From positions 10,884 through 74,883 of the forward strand of contig DBRU01000032.1 in NCBI GenBank assembly GCA_002306375.1: DNA of 64,000 bases, in the 5' to 3' direction. The stretch is from Faecalibacterium sp. UBA1360. Its GTDB lineage: Bacteria; Bacillota; Clostridia; Oscillospirales; Ruminococcaceae. A model generated the notes under the pieces. That model had not been told where the DNA came from. It did not search any database and saw only the letters and a list, made by a program, of their open reading frames with translations. This document shows, piece by piece, positions 1 to 8,366 of this stretch. Each line of letters opens with the position of its first letter. Positions within the stretch are counted from its first letter, which is position 1. The translations under genes were made by a program, and so were the position numbers.

Positions 1-1
1 G

Positions 2-955
2 CTCTCCTGCGTGCTGATGGCTCTGTTCGCCAAAGAGGAAACATCCTTCCGCCGGCAGGAAGGGGACGGCGCGGTGGGCTTTTCCCGCCGTGAACTGCTG
101 GGCATCGCTCTGCCCGTCACCGGCAGCCGGCTGCTGGCCAGTGCGCTGCAAGCCGTCGAGAGCAGCCTGATCCCCCTGTGTCTGGCGCTGTATCTGGGCG
201 AGCGCACCGCCGCCATGGAACAGTACGGTGCGGTCAAGGGCATGGCCATGCCTCTGATCTTTTTTCCGTTCTCGGTGCTGGCGGCGCTGTCCGGCCTGCT
301 CATGCCCGAGATCGCCCGCGCCGCGGCCCGGCGGGATAAACAGGCTACGGCCCGCCTGGTGGGCACGGCCATGACCCTGACGGGGTTGTTTTCGGCGCTG
401 GCGGGGGCGGGGCTGCTGCTCTTCGGCGAGGAACTGGCCCTGCTTTTGTACCGCGATACGGCGGTGGGGATGTATGTGCGGGTGCTGGGCCTCATCGCGC
501 CTTTTATGTACCTGGAAAGCATGATCGACGGCATTCTGAAAGGTCTGGGCGAACAGCTGGCCACCTTCCGATATTCGCTGCTGGATTCCGCCGTGCGCAT
601 CACAGCCGTGTGCGTGGTGGTGCCGCGCTTTGGTATCCTGGGCTTTTTAGGGGTCATGGCCTTTTCCAACCTGCTGACCTGTACCCTCAACGCCCGGCGC
701 ATGTTGCTGCGCACCCGGATGCGCCCGACCTGGGACCGCTGGCTCATTGCCCCGGCGGCGCTGGCGGGGGCGGCGGCCACGCCGGTCTTGTGGCTGCGCC
801 GGTTCGGTCCGGCAGGCCCGGCGGGGCTGGCTTTACAGCTGACCGTGTTTGCGGCGGGGGCGGGGTTGCCTCTTTTGTGGCTGTGGCGCAAAAACAGGAC
901 CGCCCTCGCGCCCGCGGGGGCGCAAAGAGCGGTCCAAACAGATCATCGGGGCTGA
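2..955 (+). CDS. SpoVB/MurJ-like polysaccharide flippase, 5'-truncated
   Basis: The reading frame is open to the left edge of the window, so the true start lies upstream; about 317 residues remain. The protein is almost entirely hydrophobic helices separated by short basic loops, and the loop after the MPEIARAAARR stretch is typical of the MOP/MATE superfamily branch holding SpoVB, YtgP and MurJ. These are membrane lipid-linked sugar flippases; SpoVB acts in spore cortex synthesis. I infer a lipid-linked precursor exporter, but the exact paralogue cannot be settled from the C-terminal half. It converges on malQ with only 3 nt between the two stop codons. Confidence 0.75.
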   Translation, partial: LSCVLMALFAKEETSFRRQEGDGAVGFSRRELLGIALPVTGSRLLASALQAVESSLIPLCLALYLGERTAAMEQYGAVKGMAMPLIFFPFSVLAALSGLLMPEIARAAARRDKQATARLVGTAMTLTGLFSALAGAGLLLFGEELALLLYRDTAVGMYVRVLGLIAPFMYLESMIDGILKGLGEQLATFRYSLLDSAVRITAVCVVVPRFGILGFLGVMAFSNLLTCTLNARRMLLRTRMRPTWDRWLIAPAALAGAAATPVLWLRRFGPAGPAGLALQLTVFAAGAGLPLLWLWRKNRTALAPAGAQRAVQTDHRG

Positions 956-958
956 CGA

Positions 959-2512
959 TCAGCCGTTTTCGCAGTTGGCGGCTTCGTCGTCGGCGAGGGC
1001 GTCCTCCAAGGCGTGCTCGGGCCACACGTCCCACGCCTCGGCCCGGGCATACAGCGCGGTCACGTGGCGCAGCTTTTTGGCCAGCGCCAGGTCAAACGCG
1101 CCGGGCAGCGCCCGCCAGCACCAGTTGCCCCCCAGGGTGGAGGGGGTGTTCATGCGGGACTCGTGCCCCAGACCCAGAATATCCTGGGCCTGCACCAACA
1201 CCAGGTCAGCCACGCTGGACCAGATGCCCCGCAGCATGCCCCAGTGGTAGCCTTCTGCCTCGGTCAGTTTCAGGTAATCCACGGCCCGGTCCGTGTCGGC
1301 GGGGGCGGCGGTCTCGAACCAGCCGATCACCGGCTCGTTGTCGTGGGTGCCCGTGTAAGCCACGCAGTTGCGGGGATAGTCATGGGGCAGGTAATTGCCG
1401 CCATCCCGGCTGTCGAAGGCGAATTCCAGCACCTTCATGCCCGGGAACCCCGATTCCTCCAACAGGCGGTGCACATCCTCGGTCAAAAAGCCCAGGTCCT
1501 CGGCAATGATCTCCCGCCGGCCCAGTCGGGCCTCGATGGTGCGGAACAGGTCCATACCCGGCCCGGGACGCCACCGCCCGCCGCAGGCGTCGGCGCTGCC
1601 GTAGGGGATGGCATAATACCCGGCAAATCCGCGGAAATGGTCAATGCGCAAAACATCCAGCAATTCGCTCAGGTGGGCGATGCGGCGCACCCACCAATCG
1701 TAGCCGGTGCGGCGCATGGCGTCCCAGTCATACAGCGGGTTGCCCCACAGCTGGCCGGTGGCCGAAAACCCGTCCGGCGGGCAGCCCGCCACCTCGGTGG
1801 GGGTCAGGGTCTCGTCCAGCTGAAATTCCTGGGGGTTGGCCCATACGTCCACGCTGTCCGCCGCCACATAGATGGGCAGGTCTCCAATCATGCGCACGCC
1901 CTTGCCGTTGGCGTATTTCTTCAAAGCCGCCCACTGACGGAAAAACAGATACTGCACGCCCTGCCAGAAAGCGATGTCCGCGGCGTAGGTGCGGCGGGCT
2001 TCGGCCAGGGCGGCGGCATCGCGCCGCACAAGGGGTTCTTCCCATTCGTTCCAGGCCACGCCGCCGTGGGCGTCCTTCAGGGCCATGAACAGGGCGTAGT
2101 CCGGCAGCCAGAAGTCATTTTTGGCACAGAATTCTTCATAGTCCGCCGGCAAGTCGGCCAGCAGCCGGCCGCAGGCCTTGCGCAAAATGGGCCAGCGCAG
2201 CTTGTACAGAGTGCCGTAATCCACCGCGTCGGGGGCGCCGCCCCAGTCAAGGCCCTCGTACTCTTCGGGGCGCAGCAGGCCGTCGGCGGCCAGCTCGTCC
2301 AGGTCGATGAAGTAGGGGTTGCCCGCAAAGGTGGAGAAGGACTGGTAGGGACTGTCGCCGTAGCTGGTGGGCCCCAGGGGCAAGATCTGCCAGTAGCTTT
2401 GCCCGGCCAGGTGCAAAAAATCGACGAACCGCCTTGCCGCCGCGCCCATGGCGCCGATGCCGTGGGGCGAGGGCAGGCTGGACAAATGCAGAAGGATACC
2501 GCTGGAACGCAT
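959..2512 (-). CDS. malQ: 4-alpha-glucanotransferase (amylomaltase, GH77)
   Basis: Disproportionates maltooligosaccharides by transferring alpha-1,4-glucan segments in the cytoplasm. The N-terminus RSSGILLHLSSLPSPHGIG is the family signature. The GH77 catalytic acids are visible in RIDHFRGF (near residue 289, nucleophile), IAEDLG (near 337, acid/base) and THDN (near 389). The 517-residue length is normal. An in-frame start lies 46 codons further upstream, but the ATG at 2512 opens exactly on the conserved N-terminus and has an AGGCGG-like ribosome site, so I chose it. Its own promoter is proposed at 2555-2583. It probably feeds glycogen or maltodextrin use; no other glycogen gene is in view. 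Confidence 0.95.
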   Translation of the reverse strand: MRSSGILLHLSSLPSPHGIGAMGAAARRFVDFLHLAGQSYWQILPLGPTSYGDSPYQSFSTFAGNPYFIDLDELAADGLLRPEEYEGLDWGGAPDAVDYGTLYKLRWPILRKACGRLLADLPADYEEFCAKNDFWLPDYALFMALKDAHGGVAWNEWEEPLVRRDAAALAEARRTYAADIAFWQGVQYLFFRQWAALKKYANGKGVRMIGDLPIYVAADSVDVWANPQEFQLDETLTPTEVAGCPPDGFSATGQLWGNPLYDWDAMRRTGYDWWVRRIAHLSELLDVLRIDHFRGFAGYYAIPYGSADACGGRWRPGPGMDLFRTIEARLGRREIIAEDLGFLTEDVHRLLEESGFPGMKVLEFAFDSRDGGNYLPHDYPRNCVAYTGTHDNEPVIGWFETAAPADTDRAVDYLKLTEAEGYHWGMLRGIWSSVADLVLVQAQDILGLGHESRMNTPSTLGGNWCWRALPGAFDLALAKKLRHVTALYARAEAWDVWPEHALEDALADDEAANCENG

Positions 2513-2554
2513 CACAAGGATTCCGCCTTTCGTAGTGAACAATGTCTGTGTTTC

Positions 2555-2583
2555 ATCATACACACAAAGCCCGCAAAAAACAA
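2555..2583 (-). promoter_or_regulatory. Putative malQ promoter
   Basis: On the minus strand TTGTTT (2583-2578) and TATGAT (2560-2555) are separated by 17 nt, a reasonable sigma-A promoter about 40 nt before the malQ start. Confidence 0.5.
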
Positions 2584-2680
2584 GCGCGCGCCCCCTGCCT
2601 GCCAAACCTTTGTGCAGCCCTGCCAAAAACAGGGGTTCGGGTTTGTGCAAAACAGGGGGCGTGGTTGTTTGTGGCGGATG

Positions 2681-4441
2681 TTACAGGGTCTGGCCGCTGA
2701 CCAGGCCGTTCCACAAGCGGTAATAGATGCCTTTGCGTTCCAGCAGCTGCTCGTGGGTGCCTTCTTCCTCAATGCCGTCCCGGCCCAAAACCAGGATGCG
2801 GTCGGCGTTCTTGATGGTGGTCAGCCGGTGGGCGATGGTCAGGGTCGTGCGGCCCTTGGCCAAAGCGTCCAGGCTTTGGCCCACCAGGATCTCGCTCTCG
2901 TTGTCCAGGGCGCTGGTGGCTTCGTCCAACAGAAGGATGGGCGGGTTTTTCAGAAAGACCCGTGCGATGGAAATGCGCTGTTTTTGCCCGCCGCTGAGCT
3001 TGACGCCTCGTTCGCCCACATAGGTGTCGTAGCCGTCCTTCAGTTCCCGCACAAAGCCGTCCGCGCCGGCCAGGCGCGCGGCATGCTCGATCTCTTCGCG
3101 GGTGGCGCCGGGTTTGCCGTAGGCAATGTTTTCGGCCACCGTGCCGCTGAACAGGTACACGTCCTGCTGCACCACGCCGATGGCCTGGCGCAGGCTGTGC
3201 AGGGTGACCTTGCGCACATCCTGCCCGTCAATGAGGATCTCGCCGCCGGTCACGTCGTAAAAGCGGGGGATCAGGTTGCAAAGGGTGGTCTTGCCGCCGC
3301 CCGACGGGCCCACCAAAGCCAGATTTTCGCCCGGGCGGATGTCCAGGTCTACGTGGCGCAGAACCAGGTTGTGGTCGTCGGGGTACTCGAAGCTCACATC
3401 CCGGAACTGAATGCCGCCCTTGTCCACAACAAGGTCCTTGGCGTCGGGGGCGTCCTCGATCTCCACAGGGGTGTCCATGATCTCAAAGAAGCGCTCGATG
3501 CCCGTCATGCCCCGCTGGAACTGTTCGGCAAATTCCACGATGCGGCGGATCGTGGCGATCAGGGTGGATACATACAAAACATAGGCCACCAGGTCGCCGG
3601 CGCTGATGCGGTCGTAGACCAGGAACAGCCCGCCCGCAATGATGACCACCAGGTACATCAGCCCGTCAAACAGCCGCGTGGAGGTGTTGAAGGCCGCCAT
3701 GGCGTGGTAGGTCTTTTTCTTGATGGTCTGGAACGCCTGGTTGCCTTGCTCGAACTTTTCGTTTTCCTGGGCTTCGGCGGCAAAGGCTTTGACCACCCGT
3801 TGACCCAGCAGACTGTCCTCGATGGAGGCGTTGAGCTCGCCGATCTGGAACCGCTGCTTGCGGAACGCCGCCCGCAGGCGCAGGTTCAAATTCACGCTGA
3901 CGATCATCATGATGGGTACGCAGGCGAATACCACCAGCGTCAGGGGAATGCTGGCCCCGCACAGAATGATGAAGGAAGCCGTGATCTTGATGGCGGCGAT
4001 GAATAATTCTTCGGGGCAGTGGTGGGCGAACTCGGTCACATCAAACAGGTCGTTGGTGATGCGGCCCATGATCTGGCCCACCTTGGTGTTGTTGTAGTAG
4101 GTGTGGCTCAGGCGCTGCAAATGGGCAAAGGCGTCCCGGCGCATGTCTGTTTCGATGTACACGCCCATGATGTGCCCCGTGCCGGACATATAATAGCTGG
4201 CCGCGCCGTCAATGATGCGCAAGACCAGATACAACGCCGCCAGCTTGGCCACCGTGCCCACCGTCAAAACCACCGAGGCGTCGGTGGCGGCGTTGGTCAG
4301 GTAGCGCATGATCGAAGGCAACACAATGTCGCACAAAGTCGTCATGGCCGCGCAGAACAGATCGAAGATCAAAATGCCCTTGTAGCGCAGCATGTAGGGC
4401 CAAAAACGGGACAAGCGGGATGGATTCTTTTTGTGGTCCAT
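2681..4441 (-). CDS. ABC transporter, fused permease/ATPase (MsbA/MDR type)
   Basis: A 586-residue half-transporter: an exporter-type transmembrane domain (residues about 20-310, six hydrophobic segments) followed by a nucleotide-binding domain. Seen in order: Walker A GPSGGGKTT (near 380), signature LSGGQKQR (near 482), Walker B ILLLDEATSAL (near 504) and the switch histidine in IAHRL (near 534). Such proteins work as homo- or heterodimers exporting lipids, peptides or drugs. No second half-transporter lies next to it, so a homodimer is the simplest reading. The substrate is unknown. The start is the ATG preceded by an AGGAGA-like site. Confidence 0.93.
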   Translation of the reverse strand: MDHKKNPSRLSRFWPYMLRYKGILIFDLFCAAMTTLCDIVLPSIMRYLTNAATDASVVLTVGTVAKLAALYLVLRIIDGAASYYMSGTGHIMGVYIETDMRRDAFAHLQRLSHTYYNNTKVGQIMGRITNDLFDVTEFAHHCPEELFIAAIKITASFIILCGASIPLTLVVFACVPIMMIVSVNLNLRLRAAFRKQRFQIGELNASIEDSLLGQRVVKAFAAEAQENEKFEQGNQAFQTIKKKTYHAMAAFNTSTRLFDGLMYLVVIIAGGLFLVYDRISAGDLVAYVLYVSTLIATIRRIVEFAEQFQRGMTGIERFFEIMDTPVEIEDAPDAKDLVVDKGGIQFRDVSFEYPDDHNLVLRHVDLDIRPGENLALVGPSGGGKTTLCNLIPRFYDVTGGEILIDGQDVRKVTLHSLRQAIGVVQQDVYLFSGTVAENIAYGKPGATREEIEHAARLAGADGFVRELKDGYDTYVGERGVKLSGGQKQRISIARVFLKNPPILLLDEATSALDNESEILVGQSLDALAKGRTTLTIAHRLTTIKNADRILVLGRDGIEEEGTHEQLLERKGIYYRLWNGLVSGQTL

Positions 4442-4461
4442 GATATCTCCTCATACAAAAG

Positions 4462-4484
4462 CCTTCCCCCAAAACGGGGGAAGG
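4462..4484 (-). terminator. Intrinsic terminator after the SGNH lipoprotein gene
   Basis: CCTTCCCCC and GGGGGAAGG form a 9-bp stem around a 5-nt loop. Read on the minus strand it is followed by CTTTTGTAT. It separates the lipoprotein gene from the ABC transporter gene. Confidence 0.75.
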
Positions 4485-4500
4485 TGATACTCATGCTGGG

Positions 4501-6234
4501 TCAGCTTTCGGTGCCGTTTCCTGTGGAATCGCTTTCGGGGGTGGGCTCCGACGGAGGCTCGGGGTCCGATTCGGGTTCGGGCTCGGGTTCTGGTTCGGGT
4601 TCAGGTTCCGGTTCGGGCTCAGGTTCGGGGTCGGGTTCGGGGTCCGGCTCGGGTTCAGGTTCCGGTTCGGGCTCCGACGGAGGCTCGGGGTCCGGCTCCG
4701 GCTCAGGGTCCGGCTCGGGGGCCGGGGTGGGAGTGGTCGATGGCGGAGGGGAAGAACTTCCGCTGCCACTGCTTCCGCCGCTGCTGCTTCCACCGCTGCT
4801 GCTTCCGCCGCTGCTGCTTCCACCGCTGCTGTCCGGCGGTGGTGTCAGCGCGGGAATCGCTTCGGTGCGCTTGCTGCCGCAGTTTGCACAAACATAGGTC
4901 CGCACGCCGGCAGAATCGTAGTCGGGCTCTTTTGTCACAGTCCCGGTATCCCATTTGTGGCCCGTGGCGGCCAGTTCACGGGTGACGGTCTCGCCGCAGA
5001 TGGTGCAGCGCTCTTGTACAGACCCTTTTTCGGTGCAGGTAGGGGCTTTGCGGGTGTCGTCCACTTCTTCGTACTGGTGCTCATGCTCGGCGATCGTGAA
5101 GTGGGCCGTAACGACCACACCGCCGGCATCGGCGTTGGCGGGCACAGTAAAGGTCAGCTGCGCGCCGGACCCGGCGGATCCCAGCGAGACCGACCAGTGG
5201 GAGAACGCCCACCCATCTTCGGGCACGGCGGTCACGGTGGAGCAGATGCCGCCCTTTTTGACCATCTGGCTGGTGCTGCCGCTGATGGAGCCGCCTTCTG
5301 TGGCGACGAACTCCACGGGCACCTTGGCCCCGCGCACCGCGATGGGGTCGGAGCTGATCAAGCCCAGCGGCACGCCGTCCGGCGTGGGGATCGTTCCCAA
5401 CGGTTTGGGGCGGCGATCCTCGGTGATGTAGGCGTGGGTTCGTACATAGTCGAACAGGGCGGTCACCGCTGTTTTGGACAGATGCACGCCGTCGGACAGG
5501 GTATAGTCTTTCTTGGCCCAGCCGGTGGCATCGTTCCGTAGCACTTCAGCCGTGTTGAGGAACTTGTATCCTTCCTCCTCACACATTTCCACGATGGCGG
5601 CATTGTATGCATCCACCTGGGTCATGGTCAGGTTGGTGTTTTCCCGCTGCTTGTCAAGCGGCGGGATGGCGCTGACGATCAAATCGGCATAGGGCCAGGC
5701 CTCGACGATGGCCTCGAGCCCGGCGCGGTAGCTTTTGATGAACGCCGTGGCGTCGGTGGAGGACCCGCCCAGGTTGTTGGTGCCAAAGCAGATGATGATG
5801 CGCTGCGGCTTGAGCTTGGCCACCGCCTCGGGGATCGTGTACATCTGGCTGTCGCCCTTGAACTGCTCGCATTTCAGGGTGGTGATGGCGCCGGCCCCCA
5901 TGCTGACCACGCCGATGTTGTTGGCCAGGGAGGTGAAGGCCTGGCCGGTCTCGTCGGCGTACATCATATACCGCGCGGTGTTGGAGTCACCGATGAACAG
6001 GGTGTTGTCCACATACTCTCGCCCGGCGTCTTCGCTGGCGGGCAGGACGGTGCCGGTGAAGACGGCGGCCACTTCATCGGCGGAAGAAACGGTCGTGGCG
6101 CTCTCGTCGGCGCGAATTGCCGTTTCTTCGGTGGCGATGATCGAAGAAGGCAGTTCGTCTTTGGCGCAGCCGGCCAAGCTCAGGCAGAATGCGACGGCAC
6201 AGGCAGCCGCCGCGAAACGGAAGAACGGGTTCAT
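4501..6234 (-). CDS. SGNH/GDSL-hydrolase-like lipoprotein with Cys-rich module and Pro/Glu/Asp repeat tail
   Basis: A secreted, lipid-anchored surface protein of 577 residues. The signal peptide ends in lipobox L20-A-G-C23. An SGNH hydrolase domain follows: block I IGDSN (near 81), FGTNN (near 151) and LSDGVH (near 248). Next come a beta-rich segment like listerial/clostridial surface repeats (about 295-370) and a Cys-pair module ([23 protein letters not shown]; about 375-430). A GGSSS linker and a roughly 110-residue tail of PEPEPDPE repeats end the protein. No LPxTG motif is present. The hydrolase probably acts on acyl or acetyl esters of cell-wall or host polysaccharides, and the tail may act as a wall-spanning spacer. 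Substrate is unknown. Confidence 0.82.
   Translation of the reverse strand: MNPFFRFAAAACAVAFCLSLAGCAKDELPSSIIATEETAIRADESATTVSSADEVAAVFTGTVLPASEDAGREYVDNTLFIGDSNTARYMMYADETGQAFTSLANNIGVVSMGAGAITTLKCEQFKGDSQMYTIPEAVAKLKPQRIIICFGTNNLGGSSTDATAFIKSYRAGLEAIVEAWPYADLIVSAIPPLDKQRENTNLTMTQVDAYNAAIVEMCEEEGYKFLNTAEVLRNDATGWAKKDYTLSDGVHLSKTAVTALFDYVRTHAYITEDRRPKPLGTIPTPDGVPLGLISSDPIAVRGAKVPVEFVATEGGSISGSTSQMVKKGGICSTVTAVPEDGWAFSHWSVSLGSAGSGAQLTFTVPANADAGGVVVTAHFTIAEHEHQYEEVDDTRKAPTCTEKGSVQERCTICGETVTRELAATGHKWDTGTVTKEPDYDSAGVRTYVCANCGSKRTEAIPALTPPPDSSGGSSSGGSSSGGSSSGGSSGSGSSSPPPSTTPTPAPEPDPEPEPDPEPPSEPEPEPEPEPDPEPDPEPEPEPEPEPEPEPEPEPESDPEPPSEPTPESDSTGNGTES
4551..4735. repeat. Degenerate 6-bp tandem repeat coding for Pro-Glu/Pro-Asp
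   Basis: A run of GGTTCG/GGCTCG/GGTTCC-type hexamers (plus-strand view) encodes the alternating acidic-proline tail of the lipoprotein. The period keeps the frame, so copy-number change by slippage would lengthen or shorten the tail without a frameshift. Confidence 0.85.
4771..4830. repeat. Two perfect 30-bp tandem copies coding for the GGSSS linker
   Basis: Bases 4771-4800 and 4801-4830 are identical. Each copy is itself two near-identical 15-bp units, giving the GGSSS repeats between the Cys module and the acidic tail. Confidence 0.9.
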
Positions 6235-6269
6235 AGCTGTTGGCTCCTTCGCTTCTCTCGGATGCTCTT

Positions 6270-6298
6270 ATCTTACACCACACAAAGGCTGCTGTAAA
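6270..6298 (-). promoter_or_regulatory. Putative promoter of the SGNH lipoprotein gene
   Basis: Minus-strand TTTACA (6298-6293) and TAAGAT (6275-6270), 17 nt apart, about 35 nt before the start codon. Confidence 0.45.
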
Positions 6299-6354
6299 TA
6301 TATAAATACAAAATATAGGGGGACTCCGGCGCGCACCCCCCGCCGATACCGCAT

Positions 6355-6396
6355 AAAAACAGGCAGCCCCGGCGGCCGCAAAAGCCGTCGGGGCTG
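6355..6396 (-). terminator. Intrinsic terminator after the ATP-grasp gene
   Basis: Arms 6364-6376 and 6384-6396 (CAGCCCCGGCGGC / GCCGTCGGGGCTG) pair with one mismatch. On the minus strand they are followed by a T-rich stretch (plus-strand A run at 6355-6359). Confidence 0.8.
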
Positions 6397-6421
6397 TATA
6401 AGTATGCGTTTAATGAGCCGG

Positions 6422-7615
6422 TTATGCCCGCTCCTGCACGAACTTGACGAACTCGTCCCGCTCTTCCTCAGTCTCGGCGTTGATCACGTACATCTGGTTG
6501 CCCATGTCCATGACCAGCGCTTCGGGCAGGCGGTCGCACATCTTCATGCGCGAACCGTAGCGCGCCATGATCTGCTGGTGGTTGTGCACATACCGCACGC
6601 CGTCGCGCTGGCTGGCGTACACACAGTAGTAATGGGGGCCGTTCAGGTCCAGGCTGCGCACCTGGTCAAAACAGACCATATCCGCCCAAATCTGGTAGCA
6701 GTCCACGCTGTTGGCAAAGTTGATCATGTCGGGGGTGTAACCGCCGGCGGGGCGCATGTTCACTTCCAGCGCCACGTAATCGCCCTTTTTGCCAAGCCCG
6801 GCCTTGTCCTCGTTCAGGCGGAAAAACTCGCAGTGGAAAAACCGGCTTTTGGCGCCAAAGGCCTTGATCGTGGCAAAGCCCACCTTGCGCAGGGCCTCTG
6901 GCACTTCCTTCTGGGTCCAGTAGGCAAGATCGCCCTGGGTGTTCACGATGTCCATGATCGGGGTGGGGAAGTAGTTGCTGGTATAGAACAGCGGCACGCA
7001 GTGGCTGTCGGCCACGCCGTCAAAGCTGACGATGGTACCGTTGATGAACTCTTCCATGATGTAGCTGACCTGGGGTTTGGCGGCGTAGAAGGCTTCCAGA
7101 TCGGCGTCGCTTTTCAGCTTGTAGGTGGCCTCGGCGCCGCAGCCGTTGTCCGGCTTGACGATGACGGGGTACCCCACTTCCTTGATGAAGTCCCGGGCTG
7201 CCTCCAGGGTGGACACCATGTGATGCCGCGCCACGGGCACGCCGGCGGCGCGGTAGCTGTCCTTCATGTGGCTCTTGAACTTGATGCGGTCGATGAAGTC
7301 GTTTTTTGCGCCGGTGTTGATGTTGAAGTCGGTGCGCAGGGCCGCGTCCTGCTCCAGCCAGAATTCGTTGTTGCTCTCCACCCAGTCGATCTTGCCGTAG
7401 CGATGGGTGAAATACCCCATGGCCCGCACCATCTGGTCATAGTTTGCCAGGCTGTCCACCCGGTAATACTCGGTCAGGGTGGCCTTCAATTCGTCGGGGA
7501 TGTAATCATACGGCGCATCGCCGATGCCAAGCACATTGGCGCCGTTGCGCTTGAGCCGGTCGCAGAAATTCCAGTATGTCTTGGGAAAATGGGGCGATAC
7601 GAACACGAAATTCAT
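6422..7615 (-). CDS. ATP-grasp domain protein (carbamoyl-phosphate-synthase-like)
   Basis: A 397-residue cytosolic enzyme with an N-terminal Rossmann-like lobe (FVFVSPHFPKTYWNF), an ATP-grasp core with the lysine segment VGYPVIVKPDNGCGA, and a metal-binding acidic segment ALEVNMRPAGGYTP. ATP-grasp ligases join a carboxylate to an amine or thiol through an acyl phosphate. The acceptor cannot be read from sequence, and no biosynthetic partner genes adjoin. The DUF4250 gene lies 64 nt upstream on the same strand, so the two may share a transcript. The start is the ATG preceded by a GGAGGAAG ribosome site. Confidence 0.82.
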   Translation of the reverse strand: MNFVFVSPHFPKTYWNFCDRLKRNGANVLGIGDAPYDYIPDELKATLTEYYRVDSLANYDQMVRAMGYFTHRYGKIDWVESNNEFWLEQDAALRTDFNINTGAKNDFIDRIKFKSHMKDSYRAAGVPVARHHMVSTLEAARDFIKEVGYPVIVKPDNGCGAEATYKLKSDADLEAFYAAKPQVSYIMEEFINGTIVSFDGVADSHCVPLFYTSNYFPTPIMDIVNTQGDLAYWTQKEVPEALRKVGFATIKAFGAKSRFFHCEFFRLNEDKAGLGKKGDYVALEVNMRPAGGYTPDMINFANSVDCYQIWADMVCFDQVRSLDLNGPHYYCVYASQRDGVRYVHNHQQIMARYGSRMKMCDRLPEALVMDMGNQMYVINAETEEERDEFVKFVQERA

Positions 7616-7679
7616 GGTTGCACTTCCTCCTCTGGTTGCACGGACCTAATACCGCGCCGGCGCACATCCGGGCGGTTTT

Positions 7680-7853
7680 TTATACGAACTGGTTGCGGGC
7701 GGGGTCGTATTCGAAGCCGACCTCGGCCAGGGTCTTGCGCAGTTCCTGCTCGTCGGCGTTTTCTTCCGCACAGAAAACGTTCGGTGTCATGCCGGTGTTG
7801 CGCAGTTTGGTATTGACGTAGCTTAACAGGATCATGGGGTCACGGGGCAGCAT
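7680..7853 (-). CDS. DUF4250 domain-containing small protein (57 aa)
   Basis: A short gene with a strong AAGGAGG site 8 nt before its ATG. The product begins MLPRDPMILLSYVNTKLRN and ends with GFEYDPARNQFV. This matches what I know of the DUF4250 family: an M-L-P-x-D-P-x-x-L-L-S start, a variable middle, and a G-Y/F-x-Y-D-x-x-x-N-Q-F end. Function is unknown; the family is common in Clostridia. It precedes the ATP-grasp gene on the same strand and follows the rpmB terminator. Confidence 0.85.
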   Translation of the reverse strand: MLPRDPMILLSYVNTKLRNTGMTPNVFCAEENADEQELRKTLAEVGFEYDPARNQFV

Positions 7854-7887
7854 GGAAACAGGCCCTCCTTAAAAGGTGACGGTATCA

Positions 7888-7919
7888 GAAAAAGCCGGCC
7901 ACAGACGGTGACCGGCATT
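7888..7919 (-). terminator. Intrinsic terminator of rpmB
   Basis: GCCGGCCAC (7894-7902) and GTGACCGGC (7908-7916) form a 9-bp stem with one G-U pair. On the minus strand the hairpin runs into TTTTTC. Confidence 0.8.
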
Positions 7920-7931
7920 TTTTGCTTCTTA

Positions 7932-8120
7932 TCAGACAGCGCGGGTGACCTTACCCGAGCGCAGGCAGCGGGTGCAGGCGTAGATATACTTCGGGGACCC
8001 ATCCACGACAGCTTTTACGCGCTTCACGTTGGGGCTCCAGGTACGATTGCTCCGACGATGGGAGTGGGATACCTTGATGCCGAACGCAACACCCTTGCCA
8101 CAGCATGCACATTTGGCCAT
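7932..8120 (-). CDS. rpmB: Ribosomal protein bL28
   Basis: A 62-residue large-subunit ribosomal protein. MAKCACCGKG at the N-terminus and YACTRCLRSGKV near the C-terminus give two Cys pairs, so this is the zinc-binding (C+) paralogue. The start at 8120 is set by an AAAGGAGGTG site 6 nt upstream; the open frame continues further upstream but is not conserved-looking. It is a single-gene unit with its own promoter (8151-8179) and terminator (7888-7919). In Bacillus rpmB lies near spoVM; here it is about 20 kb away. Confidence 0.97.
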   Translation of the reverse strand: MAKCACCGKGVAFGIKVSHSHRRSNRTWSPNVKRVKAVVDGSPKYIYACTRCLRSGKVTRAV

Positions 8121-8150
8121 AGCTTGCACCTCCTTTAACATAGCTGTATT

Positions 8151-8179
8151 ATCATAGCAAATCCAAATACAAAATGCAA
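8151..8179 (-). promoter_or_regulatory. rpmB promoter
   Basis: Minus-strand TTGCAT (8179-8174) and TATGAT (8156-8151) with a 17-nt spacer, placing the transcript start about 25 nt before the rpmB start codon. Confidence 0.65.
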
Positions 8180-8273
8180 GGGTTTTTTCAAAATATTGTA
8201 AAAATAATGCCCCGGCCCGCGTTTGGCCCACAAGCCCTATGCGGCAAAATGGCGGCAAAATGCCGCTTCGCAC

Positions 8274-8302
8274 TTGTTTTGGCCGGTTTATTACGGTATA
8301 AT
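8274..8302 (+). promoter_or_regulatory. Promoter of the M50 protease-scpAB operon
   Basis: TTGTTT (8274-8279) and a perfect TATAAT (8297-8302) with a 17-nt spacer, divergent from the rpmB promoter. Confidence 0.65.
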
Positions 8303-8366
8303 ACAAAATGTATGTCTATGTGCAGGCGGTTTTGCGCCGCGCATGAGAAGGGAAAGGATGTGTACG

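Noticed and set aside
1013..4006. A 997-codon plus-strand open frame opposite malQ and the ABC transporter
   Set aside because: It mirrors two clear genes on the other strand, lacks any recognisable motif and reflects the scarcity of stop codons in GC-rich antisense frames.
4551..4830. Repeat array considered as a CRISPR
   Set aside because: The repeats are contiguous, in frame and coding; there are no spacers and no cas genes.
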